Made by a program: the position numbers and the translations under genes. Shown here piece by piece: positions 24,688 to 31,861 of a stretch of DNA of 64,000 nucleotides (the first letter of the stretch is position 1; each line of letters begins with the position of its first letter). The notes under the pieces were generated by a model. The model made no database searches and was not told the DNA's origin. It was given only the letters and a program-made list of their open reading frames with translations. Location: positions 1 through 64,000 of the IMG/VR virus record IMGVR_UViG_3300031999_000006, one strand, 5' to 3'. This DNA comes from a virus.

Positions 24688-25109
24688 GTAGTTTCTTTCT
24701 CTACCAAACTCTTCCATATCCTAGTCTCCTCACATGGCGCCACAGTATGGGAGAATAGGAGAGCATCGAGTTCAATCTTGCTCTCGAAAAACTTGACGAT
24801 CGCCTTATCATAAGGCAGGGTGGGATCCCAGGTAGCACCTTTGCCCCTGGCCATATTGAACCACTGCCAGTGGTGGCGCCATTCATGGGCGAGTGTGCTT
24901 GCGAAGCCGCCAGGGCACCAGTCCGTTATCTCCGAGGCTATGATCAGCCCATTGCTCAAAGGAGTGAAGTGCCCTCGAAACTCTATCTCTCCCTCCTGGG
25001 GATGATAGTAGCACCCAGGAAACTTTCTCCATGCGTACTGAGGCACGATGAGCAATGCTGGGAGTATCAGATCCTTTGCCTTGCGATGAAGCCAGTTGAG
25101 TTCGTTCAT
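24684..25109 (-). CDS. putative zinc metallopeptidase (HEXXH)
   Basis: 141 aa. STLAHEWRHHWQWF near residues 70-83 contains the HEXXH zinc-protease motif in a helix. ELDALLFSH further on has a Glu that could be the third ligand. The layout resembles short SprT-like or gluzincin-type proteins, but no zinc ribbon is present. Target unknown. Confidence 0.5.
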   Translation of the reverse strand: MNELNWLHRKAKDLILPALLIVPQYAWRKFPGCYYHPQEGEIEFRGHFTPLSNGLIIASEITDWCPGGFASTLAHEWRHHWQWFNMARGKGATWDPTLPYDKAIVKFFESKIELDALLFSHTVAPCEETRIWKSLVEKETT

Positions 25110-25158
25110 TATAAACCTCTAAACTTATAACCGCCTATTATAAGCCTGGAGCATTATA
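25108..25158 (-). promoter_or_regulatory. cluster of TTATAA/TATAAT motifs
   Basis: Four TATAA-type words (three of them TATAAT, at 25153-25158, 25137-25142 and 25108-25113) lie in 51 bases between the tRNA and the next start. No good -35 element is visible at the right distance. It may be a promoter for a phage-modified polymerase, an RNA processing site, or only AT-rich spacer. Confidence 0.35.
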
Positions 25159-25435
25159 AGGGACCTGACGGATTCGAACCGCCCTCTCCTGCGTCACAGG
25201 CAGGTGTCCTGCCACTAGACGACGGCCCCAGAGTGAAGTCACTAGCTCCTGTCCAAAACCCTCTAGTCGCATGGCACTCCTTTATATCTTCGCAAATCTC
25301 CTTTGCGAGTTCGTCACATGCTTTACATATGGTAGGACAGACAGGCACGCCTTTCTTGATCAAGAGGTCGCACCGATGGCGCCACTTGTTGACCATAGTG
25401 ATCTTCTGATCAACCGGGAACTTTTGCTTTCTCAT
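25154..25435 (-). CDS. small cysteine protein reading through a tRNA gene
   Basis: 93 aa from ATG 25435. The N-terminal 55 residues look like a real protein (VCPTICKACDELAKEICEDIKECH, a metal-site pattern). The C-terminal 24 or so residues are encoded by the tRNA at 25159-25229, and the stop lies just after it. Either the tRNA was acquired inside the gene's 3' end or this reading is longer than the active product. Confidence 0.45.
   Translation of the reverse strand: MRKQKFPVDQKITMVNKWRHRCDLLIKKGVPVCPTICKACDELAKEICEDIKECHATRGFWTGASDFTLGPSSSGRTPACDAGEGGSNPSGPL
25159..25229 (-). tRNA. tRNA-His (GUG anticodon)
   Basis: 71 nt cloverleaf. The acceptor stem has 6 pairs plus one mismatch (GGGGCCG with AGGTCCC, including one G-U). 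Other parts are a 3-bp D stem with TAGTGGCAG loop, anticodon stem CCTGC/GCAGG with loop CTGTGAC giving anticodon GTG, a 4-nt variable loop, and T stem GGCGG/CCGTC with TTCGAAT loop. CCA is not encoded. It lacks the usual His identity pair (G at -1 opposite C73; position 73 is T), and the body resembles Asp/Glu tRNAs. Confidence 0.8.
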
Positions 25436-25751
25436 GCTTCCTCCTTTCACTATTCAGTTCAACTCGTGCCCGCCCACGATCATAACTGCCCAATTGGTCA
25501 GCCTTTGCCAACGAACCAAACTTTCCTGTGCCAACGTGCCTTACTGTGACATGATAACACCACGGCCATTCTGGCTCCAAGTTATCTATCTCATTGTTCA
25601 ATTTCTCAAGTAACTTCACGAACCTCCTTTGCCACTCGATCGGCATACTTTGAAGTGCCGTTCGTGATAGTACAAGGAATTGTGAATAGGTCAGTCCAAA
25701 GTATTCGTGGATTGGTTCGTCATCCATAACGATTGGTTTTTTGTTAGGCAT
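25410..25751 (-). CDS. conserved small phage protein, unknown
   Basis: 113 aa. It contains EPIHEYFGLTYSQFLVLSR and LQSMPIEWQRRFVKLLEKLN, a pattern I recognise from small phage proteins of unknown function. It overlaps the next start by 26 bases and the upstream gene by 8. No catalytic motif. Confidence 0.55.
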   Translation of the reverse strand: MPNKKPIVMDDEPIHEYFGLTYSQFLVLSRTALQSMPIEWQRRFVKLLEKLNNEIDNLEPEWPWCYHVTVRHVGTGKFGSLAKADQLGSYDRGRARVELNSERRKHEKAKVPG

Positions 25752-26049
25752 CTTTCGTCTCCTTTGTCTTGGCCTTTTCTGGTAACTTCAACCAAGGGGC
25801 CATACGACGCAGGAACTTCTTCGGATTGTTTCGACGCTCCTCGACCTTTCGTTCCTTTGCCTTTAGTGCTCTCAACTTTTTCTTTTCCACTCGGACCTTT
25901 TCCCGCAGTTCCTTGGCATTGGTACGTTCCTTTCGTTTGGACTCTCGAATGTTACGGAGTAACAATGCCTCCTCCGGATGTTCCTGGTTCCACTTTCTCC
26001 GCTCTTTCTGGAACTTCCGACTCCATTTTTGTTGACTCGTTGTTCTCAT
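25744..26049 (-). CDS. highly charged basic helical protein
   Basis: 101 aa, GGAGG before ATG 26049. About half the residues are Lys, Arg or Glu (for example NAKELREKVRVEKKKLRALK), giving a long amphipathic or coiled helix. It overlaps the deaminase-like gene by 98 bases in another frame. It probably binds nucleic acid; no family recognised. Confidence 0.5.
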   Translation of the reverse strand: MRTTSQQKWSRKFQKERRKWNQEHPEEALLLRNIRESKRKERTNAKELREKVRVEKKKLRALKAKERKVEERRNNPKKFLRRMAPWLKLPEKAKTKETKDA

Positions 26050-26377
26050 GTTTACCTCCGAAGATTTCCCAATGGATAACTCCGTACCGTTTCATCATGT
26101 CAATACAATGCTCACAAAAGTGGTCATGTCCAAAAAGGATCAGTTCCCCACCTCGTGCCTGATCGTCTGCCTTGATCAAGACATCAACTTCGGCATGGCA
26201 CCTCTGACGACACTCAGTTCGGCAAAGTTCATATCCAACACCAGTGGGCAGATTGCCTCGTGGACAACAATCATGCTCCTTTTCACACCAGTTAGTGCCA
26301 TACCAGATCTTCTCACCCTTGATCAACAAAGCGACAACTCGTTGCTTGGCGCAACGATCAAAGGTGACTCCACGCAT
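25952..26377 (-). CDS. cytidine/dCMP deaminase-like zinc protein
   Basis: 141 aa; ATG 26377 overlaps the upstream stop (TAATG), GGAG upstream. The zinc-site motifs of the deaminase fold are in order: CHAEVDVLIKA (His ligand, catalytic Glu) and FCEHCIDMMKRYGV (two Cys ligands; normally PCXXC). The upstream CCPRGNLPTGVGYELC fits the dCMP deaminase N-terminal region. It would deaminate dCMP to dUMP, feeding ThyX (47798-48454). The C-terminal tail is probably disordered. Confidence 0.6.
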   Translation of the reverse strand: MRGVTFDRCAKQRVVALLIKGEKIWYGTNWCEKEHDCCPRGNLPTGVGYELCRTECRQRCHAEVDVLIKADDQARGGELILFGHDHFCEHCIDMMKRYGVIHWEIFGGKHENNESTKMESEVPERAEKVEPGTSGGGIVTP

Positions 26378-26616
26378 TAGGATCTCCGTCTACGCTCATT
26401 AAGTGGACGGGTTTCCTGCTCTCCGGCAGTTGGGATAACTTCCACTTTGTCGATCTGGGTCACTGTCTTGTAAACCAACTTGCCATCGACCGGGATCCGA
26501 ATGCCTCGACCTGTCGTCATGGAGTGGGCGTATGTCTTCGCCTTCTCAAGTTCGATGTCATCCTGATACTCATAGTCGGGGGTACCGTCGTTAAACTTTA
26601 CGATGATCTTCGCCAT
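26377..26616 (-). CDS. small hypothetical protein
   Basis: 79 aa. It begins AKIIVKFNDGTPDYEYQD with alternating strands and a helix, and has a basic tail (NERRRRS). No family recognised. Coupled to the deaminase-like gene. Confidence 0.5.
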   Translation of the reverse strand: MAKIIVKFNDGTPDYEYQDDIELEKAKTYAHSMTTGRGIRIPVDGKLVYKTVTQIDKVEVIPTAGEQETRPLNERRRRS

Positions 26617-26629
26617 GTTTGACTCCTTT

Positions 26630-27823
26630 CTAAAAGTCGTTCTCTAAGGGGATATAAAATGGAACCCACTCGAACTTCATGTCCGCCAGGGTCTGTCTGC
26701 GTGTCTTGTCATTGATGGTGACCTCCATGATCAAGCCACCAATCTCAGGAAACAAACCATACTGCCGCTCATGCGGGGTCTGGGCTTGGAAGCATCCCAT
26801 CATAAAGGCGGTGACGTTTCGGTACTCGAACAAAGCGCACGTGGAGTGGTAGTGTCCGAGGAAGAACAGATCCGGCTTGATCTCAGGCGCCATCTGTTCA
26901 ATAAACTTCTGCATCTTGTACGAGCGGGCATAGGCGCCTCCGCCTTTCCCGTGCTGGAGGTAAACTCTCAGGAAGTCCGTCTTGGGGAACGCTCCGAACG
27001 CGCCTATGTACTCCATGTCATCTCGCTTAGCACAGATGTTCTCCACAATATCGCAACCGGCTGTCTTCATGAACGAGTAGTCATGATTGCCAGCGATCAC
27101 CAGCGTCTTGCCTCCGTTGTCCATGTGCGGATACTTGGCCACGCAGTAGTCTGTCTGTGCTTTCTCTCCATGCAGGAACAACTCGTACTCATGGCCCTTG
27201 TATACATCGACTCCGTCGACCAGATCGCCGCAGTGGAACACGACCTTGATGTCTCGATCCTGAATGAATTGGTAAAAGGATCGGAGGTGGGTCAACTGCT
27301 GATACTTTGATCCTATCTGAGTGCAGGAGATAACTGCGAACTGCATCTTATCTCCCTCAAACAGCCGACTTACATCAATGTCGAGATCCTTCTTGTCGGG
27401 GGAAAGTTTCTCGACTTTGTATCCTCTCTCGCAGAGTCGACGTCTCAACTCCGCCTCATCCTTTTCGGACATCTCCGGTTCCTCTTCCTCAGGGTTACCG
27501 GGTTCCAGCAAGGAGCCCTCAGACCGGAGGCGTGCCATCTCTTCCTCCTCAATCGGAGAACCTAGCACCGACACCATCTTGATCTTTGCCTTCTCCTTCG
27601 CCTCGTTGGCGATCATATCTCGACGCTTGATCGACTCACCTCTCAGATCCTCAAGATTGATATTGTGAGAAAGTAATACTGCCTTGACACCATGGTAGGT
27701 TCGACGTACCGTCGGATTCATTTTGTTTAACTCGTCAACGATCACACGAACCGGCTGACGATCATCAACCGCCCTCCTGAGTACGTACGTGAACTCAGCT
27801 TCAGACCATCTTGTTCCTGACAT
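26630..27823 (-). CDS. calcineurin-like metallophosphoesterase with N-terminal HTH-like region
   Basis: 397 aa, AGGAGG before ATG 27823. The first 60 residues (WSEAEFTYVLRRAVDDRQPV) look like a SANT/HTH-type domain; an acidic linker follows. The phosphoesterase body has VFHCGDLVDGVDVY, VIAGNHDYSF, LQHGKGGG and FFLGHYHSTC. Motif I, normally DXH, reads SCTQIGSKYQQ, so a usual first metal ligand is changed. It is either an altered metal centre or an inactive/specialised member. Substrate unknown. Confidence 0.65.
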   Translation of the reverse strand: MSGTRWSEAEFTYVLRRAVDDRQPVRVIVDELNKMNPTVRRTYHGVKAVLLSHNINLEDLRGESIKRRDMIANEAKEKAKIKMVSVLGSPIEEEEMARLRSEGSLLEPGNPEEEEPEMSEKDEAELRRRLCERGYKVEKLSPDKKDLDIDVSRLFEGDKMQFAVISCTQIGSKYQQLTHLRSFYQFIQDRDIKVVFHCGDLVDGVDVYKGHEYELFLHGEKAQTDYCVAKYPHMDNGGKTLVIAGNHDYSFMKTAGCDIVENICAKRDDMEYIGAFGAFPKTDFLRVYLQHGKGGGAYARSYKMQKFIEQMAPEIKPDLFFLGHYHSTCALFEYRNVTAFMMGCFQAQTPHERQYGLFPEIGGLIMEVTINDKTRRQTLADMKFEWVPFYIPLENDF

Positions 27824-27977
27824 TCTGTTGTTCCTCCTTGTAGAGTGCGACCAATCGCTCTAATTCACGACGGCCAATAGGATGATATTGTTTCACGATG
27901 AAGCACCATGACGCGCCGATCTCCTCATAGTAGAGGATGCCTTCAGCGATCTTGCGCTCCTTCTCGGTGAGACTCAT
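27801..27977 (-). CDS. small HTH-like protein
   Basis: 58 aa (ATG 27977; a TTG at 27986 would add three residues). SLTEKERKIAEGILYYEEIGASW resembles the first part of a helix-turn-helix. Its 3' end overlaps the phosphoesterase start by 23 bases. Unknown. Confidence 0.4.
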   Translation of the reverse strand: MSLTEKERKIAEGILYYEEIGASWCFIVKQYHPIGRRELERLVALYKEEQQNVRNKMV

Positions 27978-27982
27978 ACCGA

Positions 27983-28555
27983 TCAAACTACGAATGCTTC
28001 GTCTATGCTGGTCATCAGGAGTTCTGCGAGGACTCCCCTATTCAATGATTCAGATAACCATTCCCCCTCTGCTTTGTCCGTTATAAAGCCGAGTTCCGTT
28101 AGTACGGCTGGCATCTTCGTTCTCCGAAGGACGGCGAAGTTTGCCTGCTTGATACCACGATCAACCACCGCCTCGCCTTGCTTCTTCAGACCGAAGATCA
28201 GACCCTTCTGAATCAGATCAGCGGCCCTGACCGAAAAGGCAGAAGGAGGAAGGCCGGTGAGGTACCAGGTCTCGATCTCGATACCCGGTTGCTCAACGAA
28301 TCGTGCGTTGTGATGGATGGAGACAAAAAGGTCTGCCCCCCAATCGTTCGCAATCTTACACCGGTCATCCAATGAAACGAAAGCATCCGTTATCCTAGTT
28401 AGTCGGATCTCAAACCTTCCAGTCAGTTCCAACAGGCACTTCAGGCGTCTTGAGATATCCAGCGCAAACGTCTTCTCATAGACACCAGGCAGATCATCAC
28501 TAACCGCTCCAGAATCCACTCCACCATGCCCAGGATCAATTACTAGTTTTTTCAT
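27983..28555 (-). CDS. N-acetylmuramoyl-L-alanine amidase (Amidase_3)
   Basis: 190 aa. Zinc amidase motifs in order: VIDPGHGGVDSGA (His ligand), VYEKTFALDISRRL (Glu ligand), LFVSIHHNARF (His ligand) and LTELGFITDKAEG (catalytic Glu). No signal peptide, as in phage endolysins needing a holin. It cuts the amide between muramic acid and peptide. It lies 6 kb from the RlpA-like gene, so the phage has two wall-cutting enzymes of different chemistry. Confidence 0.82.
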   Translation of the reverse strand: MKKLVIDPGHGGVDSGAVSDDLPGVYEKTFALDISRRLKCLLELTGRFEIRLTRITDAFVSLDDRCKIANDWGADLFVSIHHNARFVEQPGIEIETWYLTGLPPSAFSVRAADLIQKGLIFGLKKQGEAVVDRGIKQANFAVLRRTKMPAVLTELGFITDKAEGEWLSESLNRGVLAELLMTSIDEAFVV

Positions 28556-28557
28556 TT

Positions 28558-29082
28558 CTACTCCTCATACTTGATCAACTTACCGCCGACGAAGATGCAC
28601 CACTCCCCAGCGAACCCAAGAGCCCGGAGGTTGGCAAGTTCATCCTTGTCAGCTTTGGAAAAGACATACGGGTCAGCATCAACTATCTCGTATGTCTGAT
28701 TGCCTTCGGTAAAGGAGTGCGGCAATTCCTCCTTAAGAAAATGATTGTGCACGATCCGAGTTACATCGCCCAGCGTACGAAGAAACACTACCCGCACTGT
28801 CTGGTTGATGTCTTCCGCAGAGGTTCGGATCTTGACCGGGTGCAGAGAGGTCACCTGATACCACGCACCATCCTTGAATACGACCCGAAGCATCTCATAC
28901 TTCGCGCCCTTATAGACGGTGAAGTCATTCGCGCCCCCTGCCCGTGCAGTCAGAAACAATGGAGACAGAGTCTTGAACACGGCGACCTGCTTCGCCTCCC
29001 CCGACTTCACTCCTGACTGGTACCCCACAATAGCCGCTATGATCATAAAGGCACATAACGCCCCGATAAGTATCTTGTTCAA
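28558..29082 (-). CDS. membrane-anchored or exported protein, unknown
   Basis: 174 aa. N-terminal hydrophobic segment (ILIGALCAFMIIAAIVGYQSG) that could be a signal-anchor. The rest is a soluble alpha/beta region, probably outside the cytoplasm. Adjacent to the amidase gene, so a lysis-related or envelope role is possible. No family recognised. Confidence 0.5.
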   Translation of the reverse strand: MNKILIGALCAFMIIAAIVGYQSGVKSGEAKQVAVFKTLSPLFLTARAGGANDFTVYKGAKYEMLRVVFKDGAWYQVTSLHPVKIRTSAEDINQTVRVVFLRTLGDVTRIVHNHFLKEELPHSFTEGNQTYEIVDADPYVFSKADKDELANLRALGFAGEWCIFVGGKLIKYEE

Positions 29083-29288
29083 TTCACTCTCCCTATCTTA
29101 CATACAATTGCTGAGATCGGTTCCATACACAGACCGCAGACATATATGTATCCTTGTTCGTTCTGACTTTTCAACTTCAAGACTGCCGCCTCGTGACACT
29201 TTGAGATCAGGATCAATCGTTCAGCAGGAACTCCCGTTGCCTTGACCATCTGATCCTTCAGAACTTCGATCATCTCGTCGACTGTCAT
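29079..29288 (-). CDS. small CXXC protein
   Basis: 69 aa; its stop overlaps the next start (ATGA). Contains ISKCHE and YVCGLCMEP, a possible zinc site with a late single Cys. Unknown. Confidence 0.5.
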   Translation of the reverse strand: MTVDEMIEVLKDQMVKATGVPAERLILISKCHEAAVLKLKSQNEQGYIYVCGLCMEPISAIVCKIGRVN

Positions 29289-29436
29289 TGTTCAACTCCG
29301 CGCGTTTGACGAAGTACTTACCCCAGGTGCCGCAGTGGTAACAATGGGCTTCATCCACTGGTCCCTTATGAAGTGCACAATAGGTCGTTCCTTCTTTTGC
29401 CCAACCACAAGTTCGGTAGTCACGATCAGCATTCAT
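29221..29436 (-). CDS. small zinc-finger-like protein
   Basis: 71 aa. Cys/His pairs RTCGWAKEGTTYCALHKG and HCYHCGTW suggest two zinc ligand sets. The C-terminal 30 residues are hydrophilic and overlap the next gene by 68 bases, so that part is less certain. Confidence 0.45.
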   Translation of the reverse strand: MNADRDYRTCGWAKEGTTYCALHKGPVDEAHCYHCGTWGKYFVKRAELNNDSRRDDRSSEGSDGQGNGSSC

Positions 29437-29656
29437 TTACGCGTAGTTCATTCCCAGGAACCCCCATGTTAACCCAGGCAACCCAGTCCCAATACTCACT
29501 ACGAATGAATGGTGCGTCAACAGAAATCCACTCCTGCTTGATCCAGGCCCATTCGAACCAACGCCATTCACCATTGAGTTTACGTGGGAACCAAACGAAT
29601 CGGAAGACTAATCGTATTGTCCCGATCTTGGTTCGCTCTCTAAGTTGGTATCGCAT
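29426..29656 (-). CDS. small tryptophan-rich phage protein
   Basis: 76 aa from ATG 29656 after a TGATCATG junction. Nine tryptophans, with RFVWFPRKLNGEWRWFEWAW as the core; similar Trp/Arg patterns occur in small phage proteins of unknown function. Confidence 0.5.
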   Translation of the reverse strand: MRYQLRERTKIGTIRLVFRFVWFPRKLNGEWRWFEWAWIKQEWISVDAPFIRSEYWDWVAWVNMGVPGNELRVNEC

Positions 29657-29658
29657 GA

Positions 29659-29901
29659 TCAAGCAAACTGAAGATGGGTCGTAGGAATATACCAGCCATA
29701 CCCATCCTTACAAGTCTGCCCGCAATCATGCCCATCAACCGCCACTCTGAACTTCACACCATAGACGGCATGGTCACTATGATCATTGGCATACTTTGCA
29801 TGATCATCACAAATGGTGCCCACCTTGCCTTTAATCGCTGTGTTGCCATCGTAGGCCATGGTCACGAAAACTTTGTCACCATTCACAAACTTTCTTTTCA
29901 T
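29659..29901 (-). CDS. small SH3-like protein
   Basis: 80 aa, AAGGAG before ATG 29901. Beta-rich (KFVNGDKVFVTMAYDGNTAI), with His/Asp-rich middle and DCGQTCKDGYGWYIP. Could be a small beta-barrel; no function known. Confidence 0.5.
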   Translation of the reverse strand: MKRKFVNGDKVFVTMAYDGNTAIKGKVGTICDDHAKYANDHSDHAVYGVKFRVAVDGHDCGQTCKDGYGWYIPTTHLQFA

Positions 29902-29904
29902 CTC

Positions 29905-30111
29905 TTACTCCTTCAGTTCGTTAATATCAAACTCGAGAGTCTGCATACAAGCCTCGGCAACCATCCCCACCCATTTTGCTCTTGTCATGGGCAAGGCACC
30001 TTCTCCAGCACCACCATGGGGTTCGTTCAGAAGTGCGTCTTTAACCGTACTTGTAACCCCTCTCACACGAGTTCCAGCTTCCAATAACTCGATCGTGATC
30101 TTAACTCTCAT
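29905..30111 (-). CDS. small hypothetical protein
   Basis: 68 aa. ATG 30111 is preferred because AAGGAG lies just upstream; the reading extends further but crosses poorly coding sequence. It begins RVKITIELLEAGTRVRGVTS. It is the first gene after the noncoding stretch and terminator at 30190-30272. Unknown. Confidence 0.55.
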   Translation of the reverse strand: MRVKITIELLEAGTRVRGVTSTVKDALLNEPHGGAGEGALPMTRAKWVGMVAEACMQTLEFDINELKE

Positions 30112-30459
30112 CTCATACTCCTTATAAGGTATTTCGGAGAGGCAGGGTATCCAGCTTGCGATCGTACCTATGGTCACCTTGCCTCATACGATCAAAAGAA
30201 AAAGTGGGGTCCGAACCTATCCGGACTACGTGAGGACCGAAAGGAAGCGGCCCCCATTGAGGTCCGGACCCCTCTGGGCTTTTACCGCACCAGGAAACCT
30301 CCTGGCTCACCACACCCAGCGATGATGCCACAACAATATAATTACCACGACACCCATCTCCCCATTGCTGAGAAGTGGCCGCAGATGCGTGGCAGAATAA
30401 CCCACTCCGTACTCCCCAGCGGTTCGGAGATTCGCGACGTAAGAATGGGTTTATATACA
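30112..30459 (-). other. noncoding stretch with terminator and small hairpins
   Basis: About 350 bases without a convincing gene, unusual in this packed genome. It holds a strong terminator (30190-30272) and a 6-bp hairpin, CCAGGA-GGTT-TCCTGG. A 112-codon reading (30122-30460) crosses the terminator and has weak coding character. A structured RNA is possible. Confidence 0.5.
30190..30272 (-). terminator. intrinsic terminator with long stem
   Basis: 12-bp stem (30206-30217 with 30261-30272, GGGGTCCGGACC-type with one G-U), then ACTTTTTCTTTT on the minus strand. The 43-base loop can form further pairs. It would end transcripts started upstream, including from the promoter at 31631-31659. Confidence 0.72.
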
Positions 30460-30765
30460 TCAGTGTTTCTTTCTTAACTTACGAACTTCATCGGCATACC
30501 GGACAGTGATCTCCTTCAACTCCTCCACCTCTTTGGTCATACGGTTGAGTTGATTGATGAAGGGAGACATTGCTCCGGTCAGGATCATCATAAGATCCGG
30601 GAAGGTCAGGACGACTTCAACCTTCTCAGTCACTTCCTGTGCTTGCTGATCAAGACTCTTGAAGGACGACTGGGCCGAAGTTGGATAATTCTTACTCCTC
30701 AGTCGTTCCATCCGAGCCTTAAGATCAGCCTGACGATCAGTCAGCGGTCTTTTCTTTTCTTTCAC
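30460..30765 (-). CDS. coiled-coil protein, unknown
   Basis: 101 aa, GTG start at 30765 overlapping the upstream stop (GTGA), AAAGGA upstream. Basic helical N-terminus (DRQADLKARMERLRSKNYP), a hydrophobic middle, and a helical C-terminus with heptad spacing (LNRMTKEVEELKEITVRY). Last gene before the terminator. Unknown. Confidence 0.5.
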   Translation of the reverse strand: MKEKKRPLTDRQADLKARMERLRSKNYPTSAQSSFKSLDQQAQEVTEKVEVVLTFPDLMMILTGAMSPFINQLNRMTKEVEELKEITVRYADEVRKLRKKH

Positions 30766-31010
30766 TGGTGAATCCTTTCTCGTTGGACTTCAATGCCTAT
30801 AGGTCCCAGATCGGTCAGACCACTGCCTCTGATCTCATAGTAACGATACGATCGACTGCAGTGGATATCTTGCTGTTCCTTCGCCCAGGCCATTGCTAAG
30901 CGGTGTGTCTCATGCACTCGTGTCCTGATCACCGACGCCTCAAGACCCATTGGTCCAAGATGTTGGTTGTTAAGAATAGTGACACGATAGACCCACTTAC
31001 CATTGCTCAC
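30762..31010 (-). CDS. small hypothetical protein
   Basis: 82 aa, GTG start at 31010 with AGGAGG upstream. It begins SNGKWVYRVTILNNQHLGPM with a beta-rich layout. No family recognised. Confidence 0.5.
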   Translation of the reverse strand: MSNGKWVYRVTILNNQHLGPMGLEASVIRTRVHETHRLAMAWAKEQQDIHCSRSYRYYEIRGSGLTDLGPIGIEVQRERIHQ

Positions 31011-31023
31011 TTATACTCCTCCT

Positions 31024-31107
31024 TCATCCCCAACCGCATCCATCATCAGGAGTATCTAGTGCCATACTCAGGCATTTCCAAATCCATTGAAGAAACCGCT
31101 TGACCAT
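31024..31107 (-). CDS. possible 27-aa peptide
   Basis: Begins VKRFLQWIWKCLSMALD after GGAGTGAAC. Amphipathic and basic at the N-terminus, possibly membrane-associated. The rest of the gap (31108-31203) shows no convincing gene. Confidence 0.35.
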   Translation of the reverse strand: MVKRFLQWIWKCLSMALDTPDDGCGWG

Positions 31108-31203
31108 GTTCACTCCGCATAGATAAAAACGGAAGCCGTGTTGAAGGCGGGCCAGATTGTCTGGATGCCATGGGCCGCAGTTAAAAGACGGGCGAAGGAG
31201 GCT

Positions 31204-31614
31204 TTACGATACGGGCGGCAACTTCGGCATCTCATTAATCTTCTCCAACACGGCTTCCTCGATTGGTTTGAAGCTCAGCGGTTTGATCGGAGTATTCCCT
31301 GCAAGTAACCCCCAACCAAAGTCCACAATAGGACCCGACAGGAGGACTTGATCATCGTCCAGACTAGGACCGACGTGATAGTTGAAAGGAATCCTCAACC
31401 AGTTTCCCCACGCCATGGTGCCTCTTGCCTTTTCAATACAAAAGGCCAGCATGAAGGTAACCGGAGGCATATAGATATCGGTGACGAAGGGCACATGGAA
31501 AAGTTCAAAAGCTTTCTGATACCACTTCGCTCTTGCCTCTTTCATCTCTTGATAGATTTCCCAGAGAGGCTTCCGATGTATCACTACTTCTTGTTCCTCT
31601 GTAAAGTATCGCAT
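31204..31614 (-). CDS. hypothetical protein, first gene after promoter
   Basis: 136 aa, GAGG before ATG 31614. Helical N-terminus (WEIYQEMKEARAKWYQKAFE), then an aromatic, beta-rich part (GTMAWGNWLRIPFNYHVG). No known family. Transcribed from the promoter at 31631-31659. Confidence 0.5.
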   Translation of the reverse strand: MRYFTEEQEVVIHRKPLWEIYQEMKEARAKWYQKAFELFHVPFVTDIYMPPVTFMLAFCIEKARGTMAWGNWLRIPFNYHVGPSLDDDQVLLSGPIVDFGWGLLAGNTPIKPLSFKPIEEAVLEKINEMPKLPPVS

Positions 31615-31630
31615 CGCATCCTCTGTTTAT

Positions 31631-31659
31631 ATTATAAGAGACTCACCCCACGAAATCAA
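31631..31659 (-). promoter_or_regulatory. sigma-70-type promoter
   Basis: TTGATT (31654-31659) and TATAAT (31631-31636) with a 17-base spacer, 16 bases ahead of the ATG at 31614. The -10 continues as TATAATATAA, like the other promoters in the window. It begins the accessory-gene transcript ending at 30190-30272. Confidence 0.8.
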
Positions 31660-31861
31660 GCATTTTTTCTGGGGCGTTTGTTGGGCCAGGATTGTATTGG
31701 AATCCGGTACGCTCACATTGTATCGAAGCTGAAAGGTTCTCCTCCTTTTGATCATAAGGAATCGAAATCTTACAATCTCGTTTGCACTTCGAACACATCC
31801 GTAGGTACTTGCGCTCACCGCCTAAGATGGGATCCCAAAACCGACGAATGGGTCTACTCAT
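31643..31861 (-). CDS. small zinc-finger-like protein
   Basis: 72 aa, ATG 31861 overlapping the upstream stop (ATGA). MCSKCKRDCKISIPYD has closely spaced cysteines that may bind metal. Arg/Pro-rich N-terminus. Last gene of the head operon; the downstream promoter lies in its 3' end. Confidence 0.5.
   Translation of the reverse strand: MSRPIRRFWDPILGGERKYLRMCSKCKRDCKISIPYDQKEENLSASIQCERTGFQYNPGPTNAPEKMLDFVG

Noticed and set aside
30122-30460. 112-codon minus-strand reading starting at a TGATG overlap
   Set aside because: It has no good ribosome site, crosses a strong terminator and has odd composition. Kept as a noncoding stretch, with the caveat that the overlap start is gene-like.
31108-31203. 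Possible 42-aa reading and a 4-bp hairpin with TTTT near 31120-31140
   Set aside because: No ribosome site for the reading, and the stem is too short to call a terminator.
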